Shown here: positions 42,671-50,467 of the stretch, piece by piece
Layout of the letters: each line of letters opens with the position of its first letter
How positions within the stretch are numbered: the first letter of the stretch is position 1
From: JALYXS01 sp051003795
GTDB taxonomy: Bacteria; Acidobacteriota; Terriglobia; Bryobacterales; Bryobacteraceae
NCBI GenBank assembly: GCA_051003795.1
Contig: JBPCKZ010000131.1
Span: 1 to 50,467, forward strand
Length of the DNA: 50,467 nucleotides
Direction: 5' to 3'
Position numbers and translations under genes: made by a program
Notes under the pieces: generated by a model
Told to the model about the DNA's origin: nothing
Database searches by the model: none
The model's input: only the letters and a program-made list of their open reading frames with translations

Positions 42671-43132
42671 ATGGCAACTCAAGATCAACAATTCGAAGCC
42701 CTGAAACAGAAGTATCAGTCCGTGATGACGGTCATCCAGCAGCAGAATGTATCGCTGCAGCATGTCAACATGGAAGGAAACAAGCTTTTTATCCAGGGCA
42801 CCGCGCCATCCGAAGCCGCGAAAAACAAGGTTTGGGATGCGATTAAGGCAGTGGACCCGAGCTACAGCGATTTAACTTGCGACATCACCGCGCAGGCCGG
42901 CGGCGGGTCGTCGGGCACCCAGGCTCAAGGTGCGGGAGCTTCGGTTGGCGGAGGCCCGGGCAGTCAAACCTACACCGTCAAGCCGGGTGACAGTCTCTCC
43001 AAGATCGCGCAGCAGTTTTACGGCAGCGCCAGCGACTACATGCGCATTTTTAACGCCAACCGCGACAAGCTGCAAGATCCCGATAAAGTCCGGGTGGGCG
43101 ACCAACTCACTATTCCATCCCAGGACGTCTAG
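42671..43132 (+). CDS. BON-LysM domain protein
   Basis: A 153-residue protein with AAGGAG before the ATG. Residues about 20-75 match a BON domain (LQHVNMEGNKLFIQGTAPSE, then AKNKVWDAIKAVD). A Gly/Ser linker (about 77-97) leads to a LysM domain (about 99-151: YTVKPGDSLSKIAQQFYG, then IFNANRDKL and VRVGDQLTIPS). This is the arrangement of the E. coli Kbp/YgaU protein, a small BON-LysM protein that binds potassium. No signal peptide is visible, consistent with a cytoplasmic place. It is followed after eight bases by another small gene. Confidence 0.85.
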   Translation: MATQDQQFEALKQKYQSVMTVIQQQNVSLQHVNMEGNKLFIQGTAPSEAAKNKVWDAIKAVDPSYSDLTCDITAQAGGGSSGTQAQGAGASVGGGPGSQTYTVKPGDSLSKIAQQFYGSASDYMRIFNANRDKLQDPDKVRVGDQLTIPSQDV

Positions 43133-43140
43133 AGGCGATT

Positions 43141-43671
43141 ATGAGCTGGATGGATCAACTCGGCAGCATCGTAAATCAATACACGGGTGGGGGTGCGGGT
43201 TCGGGCAACGTGGAGCAGGATTTCAGCAAGGTCGCGCAAAGCGCCCCGCCAAACGTCCTTGCCAGCGGCATTTCCGATGCGTTTCGTTCGGACCAGACGC
43301 CTGCATTCGGCCAGATGGTGTCACAAATGTACAGCCAGTCGAACGGGCAGCAGCAGGCGGGAGTCTTAAACCATCTGCTTTCGTCCCTTGGCCCCGGCAT
43401 GCTTTCCAGTTTGGCGGCGACTGGCGCGATGTCCGCGCTTCCAGGCGCGCTTTCAGGAATGTTAAGCGGCGGCCATGCGCAAGTCACCCCGGAACAGGCC
43501 CAGCAGATCCCGCCGGAAGTGGTGCAACAAATTGCGGCTCACGCGGAAAAGAACAACCCTTCGGTTGTAGATCAGGTGAGCGGCTTTTACTCGCAGCATC
43601 CCGATCTGGTGAAGGGCCTCGGCATCACGGCTCTCACGATCGCAATGGGCCGCATGGCGCGGCATTCGTAA
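43141..43671 (+). CDS. Small helical protein of unknown function
   Basis: A 176-residue protein, no signal peptide. The sequence is rich in Gly, Ser, Gln and Ala with helical blocks (MSWMDQLGSIVNQYT at the start, VLNHLLSSLGPGMLSSLAA in the middle, VTPEQAQQIPPEVVQQIAA later) and a short hydrophobic end (LGITALTIAMGRMA). It recalls the DUF937/YidB type of low-complexity helical proteins but cannot be assigned. It lies eight bases after the BON-LysM gene, so the two are probably co-expressed and may act together. Confidence 0.65.
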   Translation: MSWMDQLGSIVNQYTGGGAGSGNVEQDFSKVAQSAPPNVLASGISDAFRSDQTPAFGQMVSQMYSQSNGQQQAGVLNHLLSSLGPGMLSSLAATGAMSALPGALSGMLSGGHAQVTPEQAQQIPPEVVQQIAAHAEKNNPSVVDQVSGFYSQHPDLVKGLGITALTIAMGRMARHS

Positions 43672-43686
43672 GAATCCGCGTCTTTC

Positions 43687-43724
43687 CCCGAGTGGGTGCT
43701 CGATAAGAAGTGCACCCATTCGGG
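43687..43724. promoter_or_regulatory. Long inverted repeat upstream of the NO reductase gene
   Basis: Arms 43687-43699 (CCCGAGTGGGTGC) and 43712-43724 (GCACCCATTCGGG) pair over 13 bases with one G-U in RNA and a 12-base loop. It begins 15 bases after the small helical gene and ends 22 bases before the qNOR start codon. It could be the terminator of the upstream pair, though no U tract follows, or a dyad bound by a regulator of the NO reductase. Confidence 0.6.
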
Positions 43725-43745
43725 ACCTAAGCTAAGTCCTCGCAA

Positions 43746-46052
43746 ATGGCCGAAATCACGCCGCGGACCCCCAAACGGGATTTGTTGGTTTCAAAAGCAT
43801 GGCTTCAGGCCGTCGCTATTGTCGTTCTGTTTGGCTTCTTCATTTTGGGATTTCTGGCATACCGGACGTATACCGGCGCGGCGCCGATCCCCGCACGGGT
43901 GATCGATCCGGCCGGAAAAGTCCTGTTTACACACGACGATATTCTTGGCGGCCAGCAAGTATTTCTTCGCAATGGGTTGATGGAATATGGTTCTATTTTC
44001 GGCCACGGAGCATATCTCGGTCCGGATTTCACGGCCGACTATCTACGCCGCGCGGCAACCGGCGTTCTGGATTCATACGGCGGTCCCCAATCGGATCGGG
44101 CAAGAGGCCGGACGATTCAGGAATTTAAGTCAAACCGCTACGATCCTGCCACGGATACGCTTGCCTTCTCAGCCGCGCAATCGGTAGCCTTCGGGCAACT
44201 CGACGATTATTACAGGGCGTTCTTTTCCGAGCCGACCACCCGCCATGGACTCCGGCCAAACGCCATCTCCGATCCGCGGGACACGCACCAGTTGACCGCC
44301 TTTTTTTGCTGGTCGGCATGGACCGCCGCCGCCCTGCGTCCCGGACACGATTATTCTTACACCAACAATTGGCCTCCGGAACCGTTGGTTGCGAATACCG
44401 TTACGGCGGATACAGTCGTCTGGAGCGTTCTTTCCTTGGTTGCGCTGTTGGGAGGGATCGGCCTGTTGTTCGCGGCCTTTGGACGATGGAACGTCCTGGG
44501 GTGGCACGGGCGGGAGCGCAACACCCTCACTTTCCGTCCTCCGGGAGAGGTGGCGCTCACGCCCGCGCAACGGGTGACCGCATGGTTCTTTTTCGTGATG
44601 GTTCTCCTGTTCCTGATTCAGTCGCTTGTCGGGGGTGCCTCGCAACATTATCGAGCGGACCTCCAGAACTTTTTCGGCCTCGATCTGGCACGCATTTTGC
44701 CGTTCAATCTCGCGCGCACCTGGCATGTGCAGTTAGCCATTTTCTGGGTAACGACCTCGTATCTGGCGGCGGGCATTTTCCTGACACCCATGCTGAGCGG
44801 CCGCGAGCCGAAGGTGCAGAAATGGCTGGCTATCGGCCTGCTCGCGGCGCTGGCAATTGTCGTATTTGGAAGCTTGGCGGGCGAGTTCGCCGGCATTCAC
44901 GGCTGGTTCAAGACCGGATGGAGTTGGTTCGGCAATCAAGGATTCGAGTACCTCGACCTGGGCCGGTTTTGGCAAATTCTGCTCACCATCGGCCTTAGCT
45001 TTTGGGTGGCGATGCTGTATCTGGGTTTGCGCGGGCGGCTTCGCACCGAACACAAGGGCAACATGCCCTGGCTCTTCTTTTTTTCCGCGCTCTCTCTTCC
45101 GGCCTTCTATGCCGTCGGGCTGCTTGCCAGGCCGGAAACGCATTTCACCACGACGGACTTTTGGCGTTTCTGGGTCGTGCATCTTTGGGTCGAAGATTTC
45201 CTGGAACTGTTTACCACGATCATGGTGGCGTGCATTTTTGTGCTGCTCGGAGTCGTCGCCGAACGCGTCGCCCTTACGGTTATTTATCTGGACATCCTGC
45301 TGTACTCATTGGGCGGTGTTGTGGGAACCATGCATCACCTGTACTTCTCCGGGACACCCGCTGAGCACATGGCGCTCGGGGCGTTTTTCTCTGCCGGCGA
45401 GGTCATTCCTTTAACGTTCCTGACCGTTGAGGCATGGAGCTTTTTGCAATTGGGAGCGCGGCAGGAGTCGAAATCCCGGACTACTTTCCCGCACTACTGG
45501 GCGGTGATGTTCCTTGTCGCCGTCGGGTTTTGGAATTTCCTGGGTGCGGGGGTGTTCGGGTTCCTTGTCAATCTGCCGGTCGTTTCCTATTACGAGATTG
45601 GAACGGCATTGACGGCGAATCATGCGCACGCGGCCATGATGGGCGTCTATGGCATGCTGGCGGTGGGGCTGGCGTTGTTCTGCATACGATATTTGATTCC
45701 TGAAGCCCGTTGGTCCGACCGCGCCGCCAGTGTCAGTTTCTGGTCGTTGAATGCGGGGCTGGCATGGATGGTTTTCGCTACCCTGTTCCCGCTGGGAATT
45801 CTACAGCTCTACGAATCCGTCCATCGCGGATATTTTGAAGCCCGCACCCTGCAGTTCCTGGGCAATCCAGTGAACGCGTTCATCGAGTGGATGCGCTTCC
45901 CCGGTGACGTGGTCTTTATCGTCGGCGGTATTTTGCCGTTGCTGTATCTGACTTGGCTTGGAATCCGATACACCGTCTCCGTTACGACGCTCGAAGAGCC
46001 GGAGGCGATCCTTTTTGCGGAAATCACCGAACCCGTTGAAGGCCTGAAGTGA
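43746..46052 (+). CDS. norZ: Quinol-dependent nitric oxide reductase (qNOR)
   Basis: A single-chain membrane enzyme of 768 residues that reduces two NO to N2O with electrons from quinol. The N-terminal part has a membrane helix (AVAIVVLFGFFILGFLAYRTY) and a periplasmic cytochrome-c-like domain without a CXXCH heme motif, as expected for qNOR. A 12-helix heme-copper oxidase-type core follows with histidine-bearing motifs VVHLWVEDFLELF, GTMHHLYFSGTP and ANHAHAAMMGVYGM. It probably detoxifies NO or serves denitrification; no nitrite or nitrous oxide reductase genes are near. The next gene overlaps its stop by four bases. Confidence 0.93.
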   Translation: MAEITPRTPKRDLLVSKAWLQAVAIVVLFGFFILGFLAYRTYTGAAPIPARVIDPAGKVLFTHDDILGGQQVFLRNGLMEYGSIFGHGAYLGPDFTADYLRRAATGVLDSYGGPQSDRARGRTIQEFKSNRYDPATDTLAFSAAQSVAFGQLDDYYRAFFSEPTTRHGLRPNAISDPRDTHQLTAFFCWSAWTAAALRPGHDYSYTNNWPPEPLVANTVTADTVVWSVLSLVALLGGIGLLFAAFGRWNVLGWHGRERNTLTFRPPGEVALTPAQRVTAWFFFVMVLLFLIQSLVGGASQHYRADLQNFFGLDLARILPFNLARTWHVQLAIFWVTTSYLAAGIFLTPMLSGREPKVQKWLAIGLLAALAIVVFGSLAGEFAGIHGWFKTGWSWFGNQGFEYLDLGRFWQILLTIGLSFWVAMLYLGLRGRLRTEHKGNMPWLFFFSALSLPAFYAVGLLARPETHFTTTDFWRFWVVHLWVEDFLELFTTIMVACIFVLLGVVAERVALTVIYLDILLYSLGGVVGTMHHLYFSGTPAEHMALGAFFSAGEVIPLTFLTVEAWSFLQLGARQESKSRTTFPHYWAVMFLVAVGFWNFLGAGVFGFLVNLPVVSYYEIGTALTANHAHAAMMGVYGMLAVGLALFCIRYLIPEARWSDRAASVSFWSLNAGLAWMVFATLFPLGILQLYESVHRGYFEARTLQFLGNPVNAFIEWMRFPGDVVFIVGGILPLLYLTWLGIRYTVSVTTLEEPEAILFAEITEPVEGLK

Positions 46053-46582
46053 ATAATCTGGAACCGCTGCTGGCGGGCGGCTATTCCATTCTGATAATTC
46101 TCATTGCCATGTTGCTCGAATGCCTGGCGCGGCATTCGCATAACCGCTCCGAACGGTACGACACCGGGGGATTTCGATTCGATGCCGGTCGCGACGCCTG
46201 GGAATGTCCGCAAGGCACCAGGCTGGAACGCAGTGAAATCGATAATGAGTTGCGCGTGATCCACTACCGAGCGCCCGCCCAAGCGTGCAACAGTTGTTCA
46301 CTTAAGGAACGCTGCACCAATTCAAACCGGGGGCGAACGATTTCGATTTCACTCGATCCGTGGGTGAGATCTGCCGTGGGACGCTTCCAGCGCGGAATCT
46401 CCCTGGTACTTTTGGTTCTTGCCGCCCTCATTGTGACTATTGAACTGGCACGCGAACTATCGCGGCACGGTTATGGCACGGAATGCTGGGCTTTGGGCGG
46501 CATTCTGGCGCTGATCGGCTTAGCCGGCCTGAACCTCGCATCATCTAGCCGTGCCGGATCACTAGAACATCCCCATCCTTGA
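46049..46582 (+). CDS. Membrane protein with a transposase-like zinc ribbon
   Basis: A 177-residue protein overlapping the qNOR stop (ATGA). One membrane helix at about 8-26, a soluble Cys-rich loop at about 35-105, and two helices at about 118-137 and 148-165. The loop reads FRFDAGRDAWECPQGTRLE, then HYRAPAQACNSCSLKERCT and NRGRTISIS, which follows the C-terminal zinc-ribbon pattern of IS1182-type DDE transposases (Cys-Pro-x-Gly, Cys-x-x-Cys, Cys). It lacks all catalytic transposase parts. Coupling to qNOR suggests an accessory or metal-handling role in NO reduction; this is an inference. It overlaps convergent ychF by 38 bases. Confidence 0.75.
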   Translation: MNNLEPLLAGGYSILIILIAMLLECLARHSHNRSERYDTGGFRFDAGRDAWECPQGTRLERSEIDNELRVIHYRAPAQACNSCSLKERCTNSNRGRTISISLDPWVRSAVGRFQRGISLVLLVLAALIVTIELARELSRHGYGTECWALGGILALIGLAGLNLASSSRAGSLEHPHP

Positions 46583-47618
46583 CGATGTAGTCTTTACCTT
46601 CAAGCCGCAGCAATCCTTTTTCGCGAACGCCCGGATACCCGCCGAGGTCCACCAGATTTTTCCAGTTCACCACTTCGGCGCGGATGAACTTCTTTTCGAA
46701 ATCCGAGTGGATCGCGCCTGCCGCTTTTGCCGCCGTGCTTTCAAGCGGCACCGTCCAGGCCCGCACTTCCGTATCCCCGGCCGTCAGAAAAGACATCAAG
46801 CCGAGCAACCGATAGGTCGCGGCGATCAATCGCTCCAGCCCCGATTCTTTCAAACCATAGCTGGATAAGTATTCGCGCGCGTCTTCCGGCGGAAGCTGTG
46901 CCAATTCGGCCTCGATCTTTCCGCAGATGGCCGTAACTTCGGTTTGCGGACGCCCCGCCAGGGCGCCGGTACGGTATTTTTCTTCCACTTCGTGCAGTCG
47001 CGCGGCGTCGTTTTCGCCCAAGTTCAGCACATAGAGCATCGGCTTTTGCGAAAGGAACTGGAAGCCGCGAATGCGCTTGTCATCCTCCGGGTCGAGCTGC
47101 ATATTTCGCAGCGGCTTGTTCTCCTCAAGCAGCGCCTTGCACTTTTCGAGCAGCTCGAACTCGCGATCGTTTTCCGGATTGCGAATCTTCTTGCGATCTT
47201 TCTCGAGGCGCTCCAGGCGCTTTTCAACCACCACAAGATCGCTTAGGATCAGCTCGATCTCAACATCTTCCAGATCGCGCAGCGGGTCCACCGACCCGTT
47301 CTCGTGCGGAACCTTCGGATCGTCAAACACGCGCAGCACGTGCGCAAACGCGTCCACCACGCGCAAGCCGCCGAGATAACCGGGATCGCGGAGCGTCTCT
47401 TTTGAAATCGCGGGCAGGTCCAGATATTCCACGGTCGCCGATGTAACCTTCGGAGGCTGATACAGTTTCGCCAGTTCGTCGAGACGCGCGTCGGGTACCT
47501 TCGTGACGCCCGTGCGAACGGCGGTCGCCCCGATTCGGGTCTCCTGATGGACGCCCGTGAGAATCGTAAAAAGAGAGGTCTTGCCCACCATGGGGAGACC
47601 GATAATGGCGGTTTTCAT
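46545..47618 (-). CDS. ychF: Ribosome-associated ATPase/GTPase YchF
   Basis: A 357-residue P-loop protein of the Obg class. The G1 loop is GLPMVGKTS, with YLDLPAISKETLRDPGYLGG at switch II and FAHVLRVFDD beside it. A coiled-coil helical insert occupies about 120-195 and a C-terminal TGS-like domain ends GGYPGVREKGLLRLEGKD followed by YIVKDGDVLVIRHG. YchF homologues bind ATP and associate with ribosomes; they modulate translation and stress responses. The G4 motif reads NLGEND in place of NKxD, as usual in this ATP-preferring family. Its ATG overlaps the MoxR stop (TAATG). Confidence 0.92.
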   Translation of the reverse strand: MKTAIIGLPMVGKTSLFTILTGVHQETRIGATAVRTGVTKVPDARLDELAKLYQPPKVTSATVEYLDLPAISKETLRDPGYLGGLRVVDAFAHVLRVFDDPKVPHENGSVDPLRDLEDVEIELILSDLVVVEKRLERLEKDRKKIRNPENDREFELLEKCKALLEENKPLRNMQLDPEDDKRIRGFQFLSQKPMLYVLNLGENDAARLHEVEEKYRTGALAGRPQTEVTAICGKIEAELAQLPPEDAREYLSSYGLKESGLERLIAATYRLLGLMSFLTAGDTEVRAWTVPLESTAAKAAGAIHSDFEKKFIRAEVVNWKNLVDLGGYPGVREKGLLRLEGKDYIVKDGDVLVIRHG

Positions 47619-48577
47619 TAGAGGGGAACTTCGATTTGATTGAGGATTTCTTCAATCACGCGGTCGCCGAAATCGGATCGCTTTTGCGCCAGCACGGCGC
47701 GCGAATTCAAGATTACGCGATGCCCGAAGATGGCGACGGCAAGCCGCTTCACATCGTCCGGGATCGCGTAATTGCGGCCCTCGAGCACCGCCCGCGCTTG
47801 CACGGCGCGAAACAGGGCTTGCGAGCCGCGCGGACTCACGCCCAGCGAGAGCGACTCGTGCGCGCGCGTCTTCTCGACAATCGCGAGTATGTAATCGAGC
47901 AGCGATTCGTCGACCGCCACGCGACTGACAGTGTCTTGCAATTCGAGCAGTTCCGCGGCGCCGAAAATTCGCGGGACCGAATCGCCCGGCTGGCGGTCGG
48001 CATTGCGCAGAATTTCGCGCTCGCTCGCCGCGTCGGGATAACCGATCCGCAATCGCATCAGGAACCGGTCGAGTTGCGATTCGGGCAGCGGATAAGTGCC
48101 GTGATGCTCCGCCGGATTTTGCGTCGCAATCACCATGAACGGTTCGGGCAGCGCGTACGACCGGCTATCGATGGTTACCTGCCGCTCGTTCATCGCTTCG
48201 AGCAGCGCGGATTGCGTCTTGGGCGTGGTTCGATTGATCTCGTCCGCAAGCAGAAAATTCGTGAAAACCGGACCGGGTTTAAATTCGAACGCTTCCGAAT
48301 GGGCGTTGTATACTGTCACGCCTAGGACATCGCCCGGCAGCATGTCGCTGGTGAATTGAAGCCGGTGAAAGCTGCAATCGATGGAGCGGGCGAGCGCGTG
48401 CGCCAAGGTGGTTTTACCGACTCCGGGAACGTCTTCGAGCAGCAGATGGCCCCGCGCCAGAAGGCAAACCAGCGATAGCCTGACCACGTCGGGTTTGCCG
48501 CGGATTGTCGAATCGAGAGCCGTTTCGAGTTCGGTCAGCTTTTTAACCGCGACCGATGGAGAAAACGCGACCGGCAT
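47618..48577 (-). CDS. MoxR-family AAA+ ATPase
   Basis: A 319-residue AAA+ protein with Walker A GVGKTTLAHALA, Walker B LLADEINRTTPKTQSALLEAM and sensor-1 region MVIATQNPAEHHGTYPLPE, then the winged C-terminal lid with SPRGSQALFRAVQARAVLEGR. MoxR ATPases act as chaperones for metal-enzyme maturation and normally sit beside a DUF58/VWA gene. Here the downstream neighbour is ychF and the upstream neighbour is a broken amidohydrolase, so the usual partner is missing from this window. Confidence 0.9.
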   Translation of the reverse strand: MPVAFSPSVAVKKLTELETALDSTIRGKPDVVRLSLVCLLARGHLLLEDVPGVGKTTLAHALARSIDCSFHRLQFTSDMLPGDVLGVTVYNAHSEAFEFKPGPVFTNFLLADEINRTTPKTQSALLEAMNERQVTIDSRSYALPEPFMVIATQNPAEHHGTYPLPESQLDRFLMRLRIGYPDAASEREILRNADRQPGDSVPRIFGAAELLELQDTVSRVAVDESLLDYILAIVEKTRAHESLSLGVSPRGSQALFRAVQARAVLEGRNYAIPDDVKRLAVAIFGHRVILNSRAVLAQKRSDFGDRVIEEILNQIEVPL

Positions 48578-48683
48578 GAGCTTTCATCATAACGTGGGGA
48601 GTGCGGACCCCTGCCGGATGCGACATCGTCCTCCGGTGGGGCTCCCGATCGCCGTCCGTTGAGAGTTGGGAGATGATAGCCAG

Positions 48684-50003
48684 CTATTTAGGCTGCATGG
48701 CTTTAACCGTTTGCAACAGTTTAGTGCGATCGACAAGCACCCCCGCAAGCCATACCTGGCTGATATTGCGTGTCGCAACGATGTCTTCGGTAGGGTCGCC
48801 ATTGACCAGGAGCAGATCGGCGCGAAGCCCCGGAGCGATACGACCGCGGTCGCTTAACCGCCAGACGCGAGCCGGTGCCGATGTTGCAGGCTATTAGCGC
48901 CTGTTTTGGGGACAAACCGCACCGCACAAGCAGTTCGAGTTCCTAATGTAGACTTGCACCATAGGAAACACCCGGGTTCCCCGCATCGGTACCGGCTAGA
49001 ATCGTGGTTCCGGCATTTACCAGTAGCGGAATTGCAGCAAAGGCGCCAACACAGTCGTAGTGACGTTTCGGCTTGCCGACTGATTTTGTGAGCCTCGTTG
49101 CCTCCGCTTCGGGAAGCCAGCGGGCGATCAGCCGGTCCCGGCCGAGCGCGCCGTTATCGGGCAGTCCACACAAATTCACTAGTTCCGTCAACGTTGGAAT
49201 GAACAACGGCGGGGGGATGACCAGCACCGGTAGTGCGACATAAATGCCCCGTGCGAAACAAACATTTCACCGAAGCCGGGTTCAGCAATGCCGTTTACAA
49301 ATACATGCGCAATGCCGTCGGCGCCGGCATCTAAAGCATCGCGAATAGGGCCCGGCCCTTCACCCGCGTGAACCACGGCAAGTTTGCCGCGCGCGTGTGC
49401 GGACGCGATAACAGCTTCCATGCTCGCCTTGGGCAGGCGCGGCATTTTTCCGCCGAAATCCTCATAAATGATCTTTATAAGATCCGATCCCTCCGCGATA
49501 CGGGCATCGACAAAGGATTGAGCCTCCGCTGGGTCGTCGAGCGTGGGTATCGACCTCCCAAACTCGGTTCCATGACCTCCCTTGACGGTTACGAAAATAC
49601 CCGCGCTCAGAAAATCGGCTGACTCACCCGGAGGCGCATTTCGGACCCGTTCGTGTATCTCGCGCGGAGTGTTGCCCGGGCCCGCCGTGCCGAGGTCGAC
49701 GACCGTCGTGACACCGAACAACGCCGAGGCGCGTAAATAATATCCGCCGTCCTCGATATGCGCATGTGAATCGAATAGGCCGGGCGAAAGGGTCAACCCT
49801 CGGGCGTCAATAACCCGCGTGCCGGAAGGGGGCCTGATTCGGGGAGCAATAGCGGCGATCTTCCCCGAGGCGACGAGGACATCGCGAATACCGAGCATTT
49901 CCTCGCCGTCAAACACGCGAGCGTCGCGTATCAAGAAGGTATCCGCGGCGCAAAAAGAAGCGAGCGCTAGCGAGAGAATGCTCTGGATAATAAGTGGGTG
50001 CAT
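48684..50003 (-). pseudogene. Amidohydrolase-family gene with three disruptions
   Basis: The first 250 or so codons from ATG 50003 are intact: a signal peptide, DARGLTLSPGLFDSHAHIEDGG with the metal-binding H-x-H, GVTTVVDLGT, KLAVVHAGEG and GADGIAHVFVNG. Near 49250 the frame shifts and continues in another frame (YVALPVLVIPPPLFIPTLTE, later ILAGTDAGNPGVSYGASLH). A TAG follows at 48943, after which the same frame reads ELELLVRCGLSPKQALIAC. A second shift near 48880 gives WRLSDRGRIAPGLRADLLLV and NGDPTEDIVATRNI to a TAG at 48684. All parts of an imidazolonepropionase-like amidohydrolase are recognisable, so this is a decayed gene, or sequencing error would need three hits. Confidence 0.85.
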
Positions 50004-50040
50004 TGACGAAGCGCCAGTATATCACCCAACTTTGCCTTTC

Positions 50041-50466
50041 CTACGTCGCTCGAAACAGCAGCAGATCCAGGCTGAACGTCACTCGCATCGCTTCAATCGG
50101 CCGCGAGCGCATCGGCCGGTAAATCGAATGCAGCACATCCTGAACGGCGGCCGCGTCGAGATCGGCCGCCGTCGTGACAAGGCCCCGATTGACGAGGGTG
50201 AAATCGTCCGCGAATGTCTCCAAGGTTCGGGCCACGCGATCGCGTCCCACTCCGCGCAGTTCAACCAGATCCTCCGGCGCGGGAAGGGCAACCAGGAGGC
50301 GTCCGTCGTCGCGCAAAACACGCTGGAATTCGCTCGCATGCATCCGCGCCGTGATCGACAAAACGAGTGAGAACAGGCGGTCGGCGTACGGGATAAAGCG
50401 ATCTGCGTTCGCCACGATCCACTCGCATTCGGGATAGCGCCGCGCGGCGGCATTTACGGCGGGAAT
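50041..50466 (-). CDS. RlmA-like rRNA methyltransferase, 3' part
   Basis: The frame is open to the window edge, so the N terminus is outside. About 141 residues are visible. They begin VNAAARRYPECEWIVANADR, which fits the second half of an SAM-binding Rossmann fold, then FSLVLSITARMHASEFQRVL and GRLLVALPAPEDLVELRGVG. This order (the late strand with an acidic residue, then a leucine-rich loop with LVELRG) resembles RlmA, which methylates G745 of 23S rRNA, but other class I methyltransferases are possible. The metal-binding N-terminal region that would decide is missing. Confidence 0.6.
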   Translation of the reverse strand: MPAVNAAARRYPECEWIVANADRFIPYADRLFSLVLSITARMHASEFQRVLRDDGRLLVALPAPEDLVELRGVGRDRVARTLETFADDFTLVNRGLVTTAADLDAAAVQDVLHSIYRPMRSRPIEAMRVTFSLDLLLFRAT

Positions 50467-50467
50467 C

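Noticed and set aside
46049..46582. Reading this gene as an insertion-sequence remnant
   Set aside because: The zinc-ribbon part is flanked by membrane helices in one intact frame, with a start coupled to qNOR and no inverted repeats or catalytic DDE residues, so a functional membrane protein is more likely.
1..50467. CRISPR arrays, tRNA or rRNA genes
   Set aside because: No regularly spaced repeats, cloverleaf-type sequence or rRNA stretch was noticed on either strand.

Overview
The window looks like a chromosomal segment of a soil-type Acidobacteriota bacterium (Bryobacterales/Solibacter-like). This is inferred from gene content and style: fairly high GC, GTG/TTG starts, a DcaP-like porin in the phosphate locus, a quinol-type NO reductase, secreted proteins of unknown family, and TolC and DUF2339 membrane proteins. 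No rRNA, tRNA or CRISPR array was seen, and the taxonomic call is an inference.

Left part (1-8.9 kb, + strand): the end of a thymidylate-kinase-like gene, then a phosphate-starvation locus with phoR, a coiled-coil porin, pstS, pstC, pstA, pstB and phoU. PhoR senses phosphate, the porin admits anions through the outer membrane, PstSCAB imports phosphate and PhoU couples transport to signalling. PHO-box-like 11-bp repeats sit before the porin and pstS. No phoB lies in the window. A secreted hypothetical gene follows.

Middle-left (9.8-12.3 kb, - strand): an M24 aminopeptidase and a Wzt-type polysaccharide-export ATPase without its permease.

Centre (12.35-26.15 kb, - strand): a compact 13.8-kb head-to-tail gene set. 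Transcription order is small terminase, large terminase, portal, scaffold, P22-like coat, a small head gene, connector, tail-completion remnant, tail tube, tail chaperones with a -1 frameshift site, short tape measure, two DUF2460-like tail proteins and a 1309-aa tail-tip protein. No integrase, replication, repressor or lysis gene accompanies it. It is either a domesticated particle of the gene-transfer-agent type or a prophage remnant. It combines a preserved frameshift signal with two apparent lesions: an in-frame amber codon and a truncated tail-completion gene. This is the most interesting part of the window.

Right part (26.4-50.5 kb): ordinary chromosomal genes. They are a lipoprotein PPIase, a Gfo/Idh/MocA oxidoreductase, two TolC-family proteins, pyrE, a SpoIIE-type phosphatase, a DUF2339 protein, a polysaccharide deacetylase, a ClC channel, a TPR protein, a UxaA-type dehydratase, an esterase, a BON-LysM protein, a small hypothetical, qNOR followed by a membrane protein carrying a transposase-like zinc ribbon, ychF and a MoxR ATPase. 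The window ends with a multiply broken amidohydrolase pseudogene and the 3' part of an RlmA-like methyltransferase. No stretch longer than about 230 bases lacks a gene.
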